A program made the translations under genes and the position numbers. The notes beneath the pieces were generated by a model. That model did not search any database. It had not been told where the DNA came from and was given only the letters and a program-made list of their open reading frames with translations. A stretch of DNA of 59,077 nucleotides from Cyanobacteriota bacterium. Its GTDB lineage: Bacteria > Cyanobacteriota > Cyanobacteriia > PCC-6307 > Cyanobiaceae. How positions within the stretch are numbered: position 1 is the stretch's first letter; every line of letters begins with the position of its first letter. Positions 8,411 to 16,096 of the stretch are shown here, one piece after another. The DNA lies in assembly GCA_026389285.1 (NCBI GenBank), contig JAPLID010000064.1, forward strand, positions 1 through 59,077, read 5' to 3'.

Positions 8411-9721
8411 ATGGCTTACGGCATCACGATGCTCGGCTGGGTTGATTACGTCGGGCTCACCCGCTGCCGTGCCGTCCCACCCCAGCAGCTGGCCTCGCGG
8501 CTGGAGCATGGCCTGGGGTGGGCCGTCGCCGGCCAGGCGCTGACGCCCTTCGCCGAGATCGCTCCCAACCCCTGGGGCCCGATGGCCGAGGTCCGGCAAG
8601 TGCCCGACCCCTCGGCCCACGCCTGTCTGCCGGCCTACGAGGGCCGGGCCCCGTTTGATCTCTATTTATGCGACTCGCTCAACCCCGATGGCAGCTCCTG
8701 GGAGTGCTGCACCCGTGGCTTCCTGCGCCAGGCGCTCGCCGCCCTGGAATCCGAGTTCGGGCTGCGGTTCTTCGGCGCCTTCGAGCATGAGTTCACCCTC
8801 AGCGGCGCCACCTCCCCGGCCGCTCCTCCCTTCACGGTGGAGGCGCTACGGATCGCGCCGCGCTTCACCGCGGATCTGGCCGATGCCCTCACCCAGGCCG
8901 GGCTGGAACCCGAGACGGTGGAGCCTGAGTACGGCTCCATGCAGTACGAGGTGACGACAGCTCCGGCCACGGGCCTCGCCGCAGCCGACCGGGCGATCCT
9001 CACCCGCGAGGTGATCCGCGAGGTGGCCCGCTGGCATGGGCTGCGGGCCACCTTTTCACCCAAGCCCTCCCTCGACGCTGTCGGCAACGGGGCCCATCTG
9101 CACTTCAGCTTCGCGGATGCCGATGGCAGCAATGTCACCTACGACCCGAGCACGTCCTCGCAGGCGAGTCCGTTTGCTCAGGGCTTCATCGCCGGCGTGC
9201 TGGACCACATGCCGGCCCTGGTGGCGTACACCGCCCCGAGCCCGGTCTCGTACCTGCGCCTCGGCCCCCATCACTGGAGCTGCGGCTTCGCCAGCTTCGG
9301 CATCCAGAACCGCGAGGCCGCGATTCGCATCTGCCCCTCGCCGGCCCGGGATCCTGCCGGACAGGCCCGCGGCTTCAACCTGGAATACCGGCCAGCCGAC
9401 GCCACCGCCAGCCCGTACATGATCGTCGGCGCCCTGATCCAGGCGGGGCTGTCGGGCGTGCGGCGGCAGTTGCCCCTGCCTCCCGCCTGCGACGTGGACC
9501 CGGCGGAGCTGAGCGAAGCCCGACGCCACGAGCTGGGCATCGTGCCCCTGCCCGCCACCCTGAGCGAGGCCCTGTCGGCCCTGGAGGCCGATGCCATCGC
9601 CAGCTCCTGGATGCCGGAGACGATGCGGCGCTCGTATGTGGACCTCAAGCGCCTGGAGCAGAAACTGGCCGAAGCCCAGCCCCCTGAGGAGGTCTGCCGG
9701 CGGCACGCCGCGGTGTACTGA
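8411..9721 (+). CDS. Glutamine-synthetase-family ligase
   Basis: A 436-residue member of the glutamine synthetase superfamily, ATP-dependent ligases joining an amine to glutamate or a similar acid. It keeps the metal/glutamate motifs: FGAFEHEF, NGAHLHFSF, a block starting RLGPHHWSC, and the late EYRPADATASPYM. It differs from the true GlnA of cyanobacteria (about 473 residues) and lacks the GlnA adenylylation region, so it is more likely a gamma-glutamyl-amine ligase or an enzyme of unknown substrate. Another in-frame ATG lies nine bases upstream at 8402. The first domain begins ITMLGWVDYVGLTRCRAV, as expected for the beta-grasp part. Neighbouring cysC gives no clue to substrate. Confidence 0.8.
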   Translation: MAYGITMLGWVDYVGLTRCRAVPPQQLASRLEHGLGWAVAGQALTPFAEIAPNPWGPMAEVRQVPDPSAHACLPAYEGRAPFDLYLCDSLNPDGSSWECCTRGFLRQALAALESEFGLRFFGAFEHEFTLSGATSPAAPPFTVEALRIAPRFTADLADALTQAGLEPETVEPEYGSMQYEVTTAPATGLAAADRAILTREVIREVARWHGLRATFSPKPSLDAVGNGAHLHFSFADADGSNVTYDPSTSSQASPFAQGFIAGVLDHMPALVAYTAPSPVSYLRLGPHHWSCGFASFGIQNREAAIRICPSPARDPAGQARGFNLEYRPADATASPYMIVGALIQAGLSGVRRQLPLPPACDVDPAELSEARRHELGIVPLPATLSEALSALEADAIASSWMPETMRRSYVDLKRLEQKLAEAQPPEEVCRRHAAVY

Positions 9722-9808
9722 CGACCCGGCAGGGCGGGGCCCGATCCATGGGCCCACTCCCCCCAGCAGGGACAATGGCCCCCAAGACACCATCACCCTT
9801 AGCCGCCG

Positions 9809-10471
9809 ATGACCAGCTCCCAGGCGCCCGTCGGCGAACCCAGCAATGGCCCGGCCGGCAAGGCCACCAATATCGTCTGGCACCACTCGACCGTGACCCG
9901 GGCCGCCCGGGCTCACCAGCGGGGCCATCGCAGCGCCATTCTCTGGTTCACCGGGCTGAGCGGCGCCGGCAAGAGCACCCTGGCCAATGCGGTCAACTCG
10001 GCCCTGTTCGAGCAGGGGCTGGCCTGTTATGTGCTCGATGGCGACAACGTGCGCCATGGGCTCTGCGCCGACCTGGGCTTCTCCGATGCCGACCGGGAGG
10101 AGAACATCCGCCGCATCGGCGAGGTGGCCAAATTGTTTCTTGATGCCGGTGTGGTGGTGCTGACCGCCTTCGTGTCGCCATTTCGCGCCGACCGCGCCCG
10201 CGCCCGGGCGCTGGTGGAAGCCGGTGACTTCATCGAGATCCACTGCGCCGCCGATCTGGAGGTCTGCGAAGGGCGCGACACCAAAGGGCTCTACGCCAAG
10301 GCCCGGGCCGGCACGATCAAGGAGTTCACAGGCATCTCCAGTCCCTACGAGGAACCGGAAGCGCCCGAACTGAGCATTGACACCGGCGCGCAGAGCCTGG
10401 AGGAGTCCGTCGCGCAGGTGATCAGCTACCTGGAGCAGCAGGGGGTGGTGCCAGCGCCGGGGGAGGGGTGA
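9809..10471 (+). CDS. cysC: Adenylylsulfate (APS) kinase
   Basis: APS kinase phosphorylates adenylylsulfate to PAPS, the activated sulfate used for reduction or sulfation. The P-loop GLSGAGKST is at residues 49-57; the substrate lid and binding blocks DGDNVRHGLCADLGFSDADR and FVSPFRADRARAR follow, then the domain closes with GLYAKARAGTIKEFTGISSPYE split by normal spacing. At 220 residues it is full length. ATG at 9809 begins a 20-residue variable leader. No other sulfate assimilation gene is adjacent. Confidence 0.95.
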   Translation: MTSSQAPVGEPSNGPAGKATNIVWHHSTVTRAARAHQRGHRSAILWFTGLSGAGKSTLANAVNSALFEQGLACYVLDGDNVRHGLCADLGFSDADREENIRRIGEVAKLFLDAGVVVLTAFVSPFRADRARARALVEAGDFIEIHCAADLEVCEGRDTKGLYAKARAGTIKEFTGISSPYEEPEAPELSIDTGAQSLEESVAQVISYLEQQGVVPAPGEG

Positions 10472-10601
10472 GGAGGGAGGGGGAGCGGGGGCCGCACTGG
10501 CGCAACAGACGGAGCAAGTTTTTATCGCACGATAATCAGCCCTTAACGTCACCAACAGGCCATCTCCATAGGGTTGACCTAACTCAAATTCTTACCAATC
10601 A

Positions 10602-12125
10602 GTGGCTTGCACCTCAAAGCGTCAAGGGTTCAAGGCTTTGCCTGCATTGCTTCGCAAGCCCGTCTTCCAACTCGCGCTGATGGCCACCGCCTGGCAAGCA
10701 GCCATGGCCCTGCCGGCCATGGCTACTCCCGCGTACGTGAACAGCCTCACCATCCCTGGCAACACTCTCGATCTTTCCGGGGGCACGAGTGCCAACAGCG
10801 GACGCTTTGGTGCCTTTTCAGGCCTCTATTACCTCCCTTCCCAGAACCAGTGGTTTGGACTATCCGACCGAGGACCGGGTGGGGGAACACTGGACTACAA
10901 GACACGCCTGCAACGCTTCAGCCTGGACGTTGACAAAAATACGGGTGTTATTTCGAACTTCCAGATTCTGCAGACCATTCTTTTCCGGAATGGGAACACC
11001 TATCTGAATGGCAAGGCACCCGCCTCGGCAAGTGTTCTTGGCGACTCCTTCGACCCCGAAGGATTTGTTGTTCTGCCCAGCTCATTCAACTATCTGGTCT
11101 CCGATGAATATGGCCCTTCGCTATATGAGTTCAACCCTGGGGGGCAATTCATTCGCTCCTTCGCAGTTCCCAGCAACGTGCTGCCAAAGTCGAGTGGCAG
11201 CACCGATTACCTTGCAAGCCCCAGACCAGGCACGCTGACCTCAGGGCGGGAAGGCAATCGAGGCCTTGAAGGGCTGGCGGTGAGCCCGGACGGCCGCTAT
11301 GCCTTTGCCATGCTCCAAAATGGTGTGATCACCGATGGCGTTTCAAGCGGCTCAACCTTTGCACGCAGTCTGTACACACGCATTCTCAAATATGACGTTG
11401 ACTCCGGCAATGTGGTTGGCCAATACGCTTATCAGCTCGCCAGCATTAGCCAGGGACGTGGCATTTCAGAAATTGTGGCGCTCGACGACCATCGGTTTAT
11501 GGTGATTGAACGCAACAATCGCGGCGTGGGGGTCAATTCCACACTTGCCTCTCCCGACAAAAATATTTTCATGATTGATCTCAACGGCGCCTCTGACGTG
11601 TCATCCGTCGATCTCACCAGTCCCCTTGGCTTCGGCATCGTCCCGGTGACAAAAAGCTCAAAATTCATCGATCTGGACGAAATCACGATCGCAGCTTTCA
11701 ACAACAAATCACCTGAAAAATGGGAAGGACTGGCCGTTGGCCCTCGCCTGAATGATGGCTCCTATCTCCTGCTTGCAGGCACAGACAACGACTATTCCGT
11801 GACTCAGAACGGGTCAAACACACAATTTGATGTCTACTTCAATCCCAGCAACGGCAATCGTTTGCAGTGCGACCTTGATGCGGCGACCAACTGCTATGCC
11901 ATCGACGCCACCGGAAACACCGACACCACAAACCTTGGCAACTTACCCGCTGGTTATCAGTTGATTCCCGGCCTCCTGCAGGCCTACAAGGTCTCGGCAG
12001 CGGATCTGGGCGGATATACCCCGCCCATCTCACCTACCCCTGGCCCACTGCCTGTGCTAGGTGCGCTGTCAGCCCTGCGTTGGTCACGGCGGCTGCGTCG
12101 TCGCCTGGCCATGTCGATGGCATAG
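10602..12125 (+). CDS. Secreted phytase-like esterase with PEP-CTERM-like tail
   Basis: A protein of the 'esterase-like activity of phytase' family, predicted beta-propeller enzymes acting outside the cytoplasm. A hydrophobic signal segment (FQLALMATAWQAAMALPAMA) precedes the mature part. Family blocks include GLEGLAVSPDGRYAFAMLQN and EIVALDDHRFMVIERNNRG. The C-terminus has PGPLPVLGALSALRWSRRLRRR, resembling cyanobacterial PEP-CTERM sorting signals. The GTG at 10602 is the earliest start; TTG at 10638 or ATG at 10680 would also keep a signal. The gene is clearly lower in GC than cysC, suggesting import. The last codons after the arginines (AMSMA) read antisense through the end of a restriction-gene remnant. 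Confidence 0.75.
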   Translation: MACTSKRQGFKALPALLRKPVFQLALMATAWQAAMALPAMATPAYVNSLTIPGNTLDLSGGTSANSGRFGAFSGLYYLPSQNQWFGLSDRGPGGGTLDYKTRLQRFSLDVDKNTGVISNFQILQTILFRNGNTYLNGKAPASASVLGDSFDPEGFVVLPSSFNYLVSDEYGPSLYEFNPGGQFIRSFAVPSNVLPKSSGSTDYLASPRPGTLTSGREGNRGLEGLAVSPDGRYAFAMLQNGVITDGVSSGSTFARSLYTRILKYDVDSGNVVGQYAYQLASISQGRGISEIVALDDHRFMVIERNNRGVGVNSTLASPDKNIFMIDLNGASDVSSVDLTSPLGFGIVPVTKSSKFIDLDEITIAAFNNKSPEKWEGLAVGPRLNDGSYLLLAGTDNDYSVTQNGSNTQFDVYFNPSNGNRLQCDLDAATNCYAIDATGNTDTTNLGNLPAGYQLIPGLLQAYKVSAADLGGYTPPISPTPGPLPVLGALSALRWSRRLRRRLAMSMA

Positions 12126-12340
12126 ACGCCGAGGCCGTTGCTGGCGTAGGTGAAGCGGACTTGCACCTTGCCGGCATAATCCTTGGCCTCCACCACCGCC
12201 AGCTGGGTGTTGCGGTAGGCGAGCACTTAGTGGGCGGTGAGCGGCTTGCCGCGGCGGATGCGGCTGCCCTCGACCACACCCCAACCGGCGGCGGCCAGCA
12301 ATGGATCGATCAACTCGGCGCGGGTTTCGGCCTCGTTCAT
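12103..12340 (-). pseudogene. hsdR: Remnant of type I restriction subunit HsdR (N-terminal part)
   Basis: On the minus strand the ATG at 12340 opens MNEAETRAELIDPLLAAAGW, the hallmark start of one HsdR subfamily. The frame continues to RRGKPLTAH, meets a TAA at 12227-12229, and resumes with VLAYRNTQLAVVEAKDYAG and then FTYASNGLGVYAIDMA. Compared with family knowledge two blocks are missing, one after GSRI and one after VEAK, both in frame. Only about 75 residues of a protein usually near 800-1000 residues remain, with no helicase domain. The start overlaps the stop of the HEPN gene upstream. Confidence 0.75.
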
Positions 12341-12663
12341 CGGCTCAGGGAGGCCACGTGCTCGAGCAGGTCAGCGCAGAGCTGGTTCAAGAGCACACGG
12401 TCGAGATTCTCGGGCTCGGCTTCCTCGTCGTAGCGGAGCCTCGATCCAAAGGGCGTGAAGTTTTCAAGCGATAGAAAGCGTGTTGGATCACCGCCACAAT
12501 CAATGATCAACTGGTCAAGCAGAGCAAGATCATGGGTGCGCGGATACTGCGCCCAGGAAGCCTCATCAAAAAGATCGGGATCGAGCATGGATCTCGCCGC
12601 CTTGAGATCTCGATGGGCAATCCGCAGCATCCGAGCGGCTTCGCGCTGTCGATCAGACAGCAT
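12337..12663 (-). CDS. HEPN-domain protein with internal deletion
   Basis: A 108-residue HEPN-like protein (MLSDRQREAARMLRIAHRDL). Family members continue after DEASW with a helix of roughly 25 residues containing QxAVEKALKA; here DEASW runs straight into AQYPRTHDLALLDQLI, so that segment is gone while the frame is kept. The C-terminal part (GGDPTRFLSLENFTPFG) is normal. An in-frame ATG at 12678 is also possible. Its start overlaps the upstream nucleotidyltransferase by 11 bases. With the core helix missing it is unlikely to be an active toxin. Confidence 0.65.
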   Translation of the reverse strand: MLSDRQREAARMLRIAHRDLKAARSMLDPDLFDEASWAQYPRTHDLALLDQLIIDCGGDPTRFLSLENFTPFGSRLRYDEEAEPENLDRVLLNQLCADLLEHVASLSR

Positions 12664-13015
12664 GGAGGTCTCTCCCATCGTGATAAGCCTCGGTCACCAC
12701 ATGCTGGATGTACTGACGTCGCTCCTGCACCTCTGCATCGGAATAGAGAAGCAAGTCGATCGGGATTCTGTGATGAGCGAGCTTTCGACACAGATCGCCC
12801 GTTTCCACAAACCGCGAATGGCTCGCCAACCATTCATCCGGCACGGTCTCCAGTAGATCCAGGTCGGAATCGGGCCGTTCGGTGCCGCGGGCGCGGGAGC
12901 CGAACAGGCGCACCTGGGCGCCGGGAATGGCCGCCTGGATCTCAGCCGTGATCGTGCGCAGCAGCGCTTCATCCACGATGTAGTGATAGCTGGAGGGGGT
13001 AGTAGACGCGGTCAT
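12653..13015 (-). CDS. MNT-type nucleotidyltransferase
   Basis: A 120-residue minimal nucleotidyltransferase with the canonical GS-x10-DxD motif (FGSRARGTERPDSDLDLL). Later comes RKLAHHRIPIDLLLYSDAEV, with the third acidic residue in IDLLL. The ATG at 13013-13015 (MTASTTPSSYHY) fits the family; the frame stays open upstream without homology. It precedes and overlaps the HEPN gene, the order expected for a HEPN/MNT pair. Unlike its neighbours it appears complete. Confidence 0.75.
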   Translation of the reverse strand: MTASTTPSSYHYIVDEALLRTITAEIQAAIPGAQVRLFGSRARGTERPDSDLDLLETVPDEWLASHSRFVETGDLCRKLAHHRIPIDLLLYSDAEVQERRQYIQHVVTEAYHDGRDLHAV

Positions 13016-13019
13016 CGGA

Positions 13020-13323
13020 TCAGTCTGACGCATCCGGCCGGCGATACAGCTCCACGCCGGCACGTTCGATATGGGCGAGCAGGGCGGGGTGATCAATCGA
13101 GGCCAGGCAAGAAAGATCGATCATCCAGGGCAGCAGCAGATCATCGAGTTCGGCGTCGATGTGGGCCAGGGTGACGGCGCTGCTGGCGGCCCAGAGCGCG
13201 GGAGCCGTATAGGGTCGCGGACTCCACTTCGGGGTAGCTGGCGAGCACCTGCCGGATGGCCGCGATGGCTGCGTCAGGCAGGCCGGTGGCTTGGGTTGAC
13301 GCCAACGGAGGACTGACGGTCAT
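13020..13323 (-). pseudogene. Decayed second nucleotidyltransferase
   Basis: The N-terminus LPDAAIAAIRQVLASYPEVE followed by SATLYGSRALG is a typical MNT start, but the frame breaks just after the GS motif near 13195. The C-terminal half is found in another minus frame as DDLLLPWMIDLSCLASIDHP and ALLAHIERAGVELYRR, ending with a TGA at 13020-13022. The DxD catalytic segment between the two halves is missing, so a frameshift plus deletion has removed the active site. It lies immediately downstream of an HI0074-family remnant, its normal partner. Confidence 0.7.
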
Positions 13324-13532
13324 GACTGCTCCTGGCTCAAGGCGGTGAAGCGCTCCCGCAGGGCGCCGAATAACGGCTCAAAGCGATCAATCACGTCGCG
13401 GGCGATCACCTGGGCCTGCTCGAGGTTGTAGGTGTGGGACGACTGATTGCGCCGCTCGAAGTTGTCGAACCGCTGGCGCCAGCGGAGGTCTGCATCGGCG
13501 CGCCGGTAGCCATAGCCGCTGCCGCACACCAC
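13320..13532 (-). pseudogene. HI0074-family substrate-binding protein remnant fused to DUF4143 tail
   Basis: The frame begins with VCGSGYGYRRAD, which is the end of a COG1373/DUF4143 ATPase. It then becomes LRWRQRFDNFERRNQSSHTY and NLEQAQVIARDVIDRFEPLF, the start and end of an HI0074-type nucleotidyltransferase substrate-binding protein. In the family FDNFE is followed by about 70 residues of helices (the LEKEGVIQRFE-type region) before the SSHTYN motif; here they are joined directly. The piece is therefore a double deletion product: ATPase tail to NTase partner, and partner middle lost. Confidence 0.65.
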
Positions 13533-13765
13533 CGCCAGGAAGGCGGTTCGCCGGTACGGCGGGTGTCGATCTGCTGGCGAAAGCGCAGCAGGCCGGCGGC
13601 GGCGGCCTCCACCTGGCCCGGGCCGAGCTTGATCTCGATCGCACCCCAGCGGCCATCGCGCAGCTGCACGATCGCGTCCACCTCCACGCCGTAGTCGTCG
13701 CGGTAGTGGAACACCTCGCCGTCCAGCGCCTGGGCCAGGCGGGTTTTACCGCAGGCCTTGGGGCG
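13500..13765 (-). pseudogene. C-terminal fragment of COG1373 ATPase (DUF4143)
   Basis: One minus frame reads LDGEVFHYRDDYGVEVDAIV, then QLRDGRWGAIEIKLGPGQVE and LLRFRQQIDTRRTGEP, a classic DUF4143 C-terminal nuclease-like segment (the xVD and ExK residues are present). After GEP the frame shifts near 13535, and the natural continuation (AFLAVVCGSGYGYRR) is found in the frame of the HI0074 remnant. The AAA+ ATPase portion is absent. No start codon belongs to it. Confidence 0.65.
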
Positions 13766-13913
13766 GCAGCCAATGCAGCAGATAGCGGAAGCCTAATGCA
13801 GGAAAAATGGAGCTTCTGATGCTGGAAAAGCTGGACAGTCGATGCAGGAAACGACGAGCAGCAGGCCCTGGGTCAGCCCCCTGGCCACGGTGGGTGGGGA
13901 GACGGCGCATCCA

Positions 13914-14129
13914 TCAGGGGAGCTCCAGCCAACCTCGCAGGGCCAGATCCAGATCCACCAGCACCTGGGGCTCCAGCTGCCCCACCACCTCACCCACCGC
14001 CTCGACCGGCACGGTGAAGAGTTTGTCGACCATCAGCTGGGACGGCTTGCGCAGGCCATTGGGCCCAGAGGGCTCAACGGCGATCCGCACGGTCACCACC
14101 GATCCGCGGCACAGAACGGCTGGTGTCAT
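13914..14129 (-). pseudogene. MazF/PemK-type toxin with internal in-frame deletion
   Basis: A 71-residue reading frame whose C-terminal half (VEPSGPNGLRKPSQLMVDKL then VPVEAVGEVVGQLEP) is a clear PemK/MazF toxin. The N-terminus MTPAVLCRGSVVTV matches the family start, but it runs directly into RIAVEP. About 40 residues containing the first sheet and the PRPALV-type region are missing. Start ATG at 14127-14129 overlaps the antitoxin stop (ATGA). The loss of this core makes it very probably inactive, although translation could still occur. Confidence 0.65.
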
Positions 14130-14350
14130 GCGGTCCAGTCGTTCCAGTCGGGCAGCTGCTCACTCCAGTGCGGCGGCTGCGCCTGGGCGAGGTGTTCCGA
14201 TTGGCGGCGTGCCTCGGCAGCGTCGCCGTGGCGGGCCAAATAGTGGCTGATGGCTTCGCGGATGCAAGCGCTGCGCGTCTTGCCCAGCTGGAGCGCCAAC
14301 TGATCCAGCTGGCGCTCCAGCTCTGGCTCCACCCGCACACCGAGCACCAT
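14126..14350 (-). CDS. Ribbon-helix-helix antitoxin
   Basis: A 74-residue protein with a MetJ/CopG-type ribbon-helix-helix: VLGVRVEPELERQLDQLALQ, then LGKTRSACIREAISHYLARH. The C-terminal tail (ending PPHWSEQLPDWNDWTA) would wrap the toxin in MazE-like partners. Start chosen at the ATG 14348-14350; the frame stays open 27 bases further upstream. It precedes and overlaps the shortened MazF gene. Being an antitoxin without a competent toxin, it may persist only as a DNA-binding regulator. Confidence 0.72.
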   Translation of the reverse strand: MVLGVRVEPELERQLDQLALQLGKTRSACIREAISHYLARHGDAAEARRQSEHLAQAQPPHWSEQLPDWNDWTA

Positions 14351-14481
14351 GGCCTCACCTGTTGGACATTTTGTCAAACGCTAGCGCGGTTCGACTCCAG
14401 GACCTTTCAGCCCCGGCTGGCTGCCACAGATGGCCCCGACCAGAACTGCGCGGCGGGCGCGCTGTCATTCCGGTTAAGAAG

Positions 14482-14781
14482 ATGCACAGGATTTTGGACA
14501 ACGCCGTGCAGGTGGTCAGCTTTTCGGAGGCCCGGGAAAGCTTCAAGGCCGTGCTGGACCGGGTGGAGGACGATGCAGACATGACCCTGATCACCCGGCG
14601 ACACGCCAAGGGGGCGGTGCTGATGTCGCTCGACACTTACAACAGCCTGCTGGAAACCGTGCATCTGCTGCGTTCCCCGGCCAATGCGGCCCATCTGCAG
14701 AGGTCGCTGGAGCAGGCTGGTCGTGGGGAGCTTCTCTCCCATGGGCTGCTGGATCCTTATCTGGCCGATGCCGGCGATTGA
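14482..14781 (+). CDS. yefM: YefM/Phd-family antitoxin
   Basis: A 99-residue Phd/YefM antitoxin. The N-terminal DNA-binding part is MHRILDNAVQVVSFSEARES, with the typical VLDRVEDDADMTLITRR and AVLMSLDTYNSLLETVHLL. The C-terminal region is acidic and would bind the toxin. It overlaps the YoeB gene by 14 bases, the normal arrangement of yefM-yoeB operons, where the complex represses its own promoter. No damage is visible. Confidence 0.87.
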   Translation: MHRILDNAVQVVSFSEARESFKAVLDRVEDDADMTLITRRHAKGAVLMSLDTYNSLLETVHLLRSPANAAHLQRSLEQAGRGELLSHGLLDPYLADAGD

Positions 14782-15037
14782 GCGGCTGGCCTGGACGGCT
14801 GCCGCATGGGACGACGTCCTCCACTGGCAGAGCCAGGACCGCAGGCAGCTGCGGCGCATCAACCAGCTGATCCAGGCCTGCCTGCGCGATCCCTTAGCTG
14901 GCATCGGCAAACCCGAGCCCCTGCGGGAAAAACTGGCCGGCTGCTGGTCGCGCCGCATCGATGAGGAACATCGCCTGGTTTATCGGCTCGATGGCGATCT
15001 GCTGGTGATCCTGGCCTGCAGATATCACGATCGGTGA
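14768..15037 (+). CDS. yoeB: YoeB/Txe-type ribosome-dependent mRNA interferase
   Basis: An 89-residue RelE-superfamily toxin that cuts mRNA in the ribosomal A site when free of YefM. The fold is complete: MPAIERLAWTAAAWDDVLHW at the start, PLAGIGKPEPLREKLAGCWS in the middle and RRIDEEHRLVYRL then CRYHD at the end. The catalytic Glu (KPEPL), Arg (EEHRLVYR) and penultimate His (YHD) are all present. It is the one toxin in the 12-16 kb cluster that looks fully functional. Confidence 0.88.
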   Translation: MPAIERLAWTAAAWDDVLHWQSQDRRQLRRINQLIQACLRDPLAGIGKPEPLREKLAGCWSRRIDEEHRLVYRLDGDLLVILACRYHDR

Positions 15038-15095
15038 TGCCATGAGCTGACTCCGCAAGGCCCGAAGCTGTACCGGCAACCGTGCGGTTCACCGT

Positions 15096-15395
15096 ATGAA
15101 GAGCAAAACGGTCATTAGTGCGATGCAGGCCATCTCGGCAAACGACCTCAAAACCGTTGGCATCGGCGCCATCTCACGAGCGCTGGAGCACGAACGGGAG
15201 GTGGGACTGAGCGTGCGGGGCGAACTGCGGTTTGTAGTGATGGAAGCCGAAGCCTATCAACGCCTGCGGGAGTGCGAGCTGGAAATTGCTCTGCAGGAAG
15301 CCCGCGCCGTCTTTGCCGCCGGCCGCATTGTGCTCGAATCGGTAGACGATCACCTCAATTGTTTGGACGCCATGGCCATAGGCCTCGCTGATTGA
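15096..15395 (+). CDS. Orphan Phd/YefM-family antitoxin
   Basis: A 99-residue antitoxin-like protein. The core ISANDLKTVGIGAISRALEH and LSVRGELRFVVMEAEAYQRL followed by RECELEIALQEARA matches the Phd-like group that pairs with RelE/ParE toxins. The last 25 residues look atypical. An ATG at 15123 (MQAISANDL) gives the more usual start. No toxin follows: the next 80 bases hold only the decayed end of a toxin on the other strand. Likely a solitary antitoxin. Confidence 0.7.
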   Translation: MKSKTVISAMQAISANDLKTVGIGAISRALEHEREVGLSVRGELRFVVMEAEAYQRLRECELEIALQEARAVFAAGRIVLESVDDHLNCLDAMAIGLAD

Positions 15396-15684
15396 TCAGC
15401 CCAATCTCTGCCGTATCCAGAGGATCTCGGCGAGCATCAAGCAGGGCCAAAACGGTGAGAGTCTCGCATTTGATGTCTTAGTAGATGCAGAATGGGAAGC
15501 GCTTCGACAAGGCACGGTGGTAGCCATTTACAACCTGGTGGATGCCGCCGAAGTAGGTCAGTGCCTCAATGTCAGTCATCAAGCAAGAGATAAAATAAGC
15601 CCCAAGGCCTTGTGATTGACGTTGATAGAAGTCGAATCCCTCCTCCAGATCAATCAGAGCATCGGAGGAAATCTCGATGATCAT
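15396..15684 (-). pseudogene. RelE/ParE-type toxin truncated by a nonsense codon
   Basis: The frame opens MIIEISSDALIDLEEGFDFY, a standard ParE-family start, and runs 68 residues to FPFCIY before a TAA at 15478-15480. Reading on in the same frame gives DIKCETLTVLALLDARRDPL, which is the missing last strand (…RRDP) of the family, so a Tyr codon has most likely become a stop. The C-terminal Arg region needed for toxicity is lost. It overlaps the antitoxin stop by four bases. Confidence 0.75.
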
Positions 15685-15908
15685 TCAGCCAGGCGCTGCA
15701 GCTGGGCTTTGGCCTCATTCCAGGGAATGCGCGTGGCAGAACCGTCGAGGATTCGCTGGCGGCGCTCAACCAAGACATCAGCGTGCCAGTCTGGTGAGGT
15801 GAAGGTATCAGGTTGACAGCAGAGGCTCTGCCAAACTTGCTCAAGTAATTGCACCTTCTCCGCAACGGTAAGGGCGTCGAGTTGGTCGCTGGAGAGTTGG
15901 ATCGCCAT
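15681..15908 (-). CDS. Addiction-module antitoxin (Unstab_antitox type)
   Basis: A 75-residue protein of the putative addiction-module component family. Typical blocks: LDALTVAEKVQLLEQVWQSL, then SPDWHADVLVERRQRI and the closing ATRIPWNEAKAQLQRLAE. These partners precede RelE/ParE toxins, as here. Overlap ATGA with the truncated toxin. It is intact, while its toxin carries a stop. Confidence 0.8.
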   Translation of the reverse strand: MAIQLSSDQLDALTVAEKVQLLEQVWQSLCCQPDTFTSPDWHADVLVERRQRILDGSATRIPWNEAKAQLQRLAE

Positions 15909-15932
15909 ACCGCTGGTCGCATCCTTTCAAGT

Positions 15933-16034
15933 TTAGTCGGGCTTCAACGCAGCAGCCAGGGCCGGGTAGTGCTGACGCAGAACCGCCAGCACCTCAGCGC
16001 GGTTGGAGCAGGGTGGCGCGACGGAAGCCGTCAT
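15933..16034 (-). pseudogene. 33-residue remnant of a nucleotidyltransferase
   Basis: The short frame MTASVAPPCSNRAEVLAVLR continues with QHYPALAAALKPD and stops. It resembles the first 30 residues of MNT nucleotidyltransferases that follow with a LFGS motif; that motif and everything after it are absent. Too short to be an enzyme. It is one more broken toxin-antitoxin or defence gene in this cluster. Confidence 0.45.
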
Positions 16035-16096
16035 GGCTGCGGCGGGACTGGTGGTTCAACGTTAGGTGCCATCCAGAGAAAACCCAAGCCTGTGGC

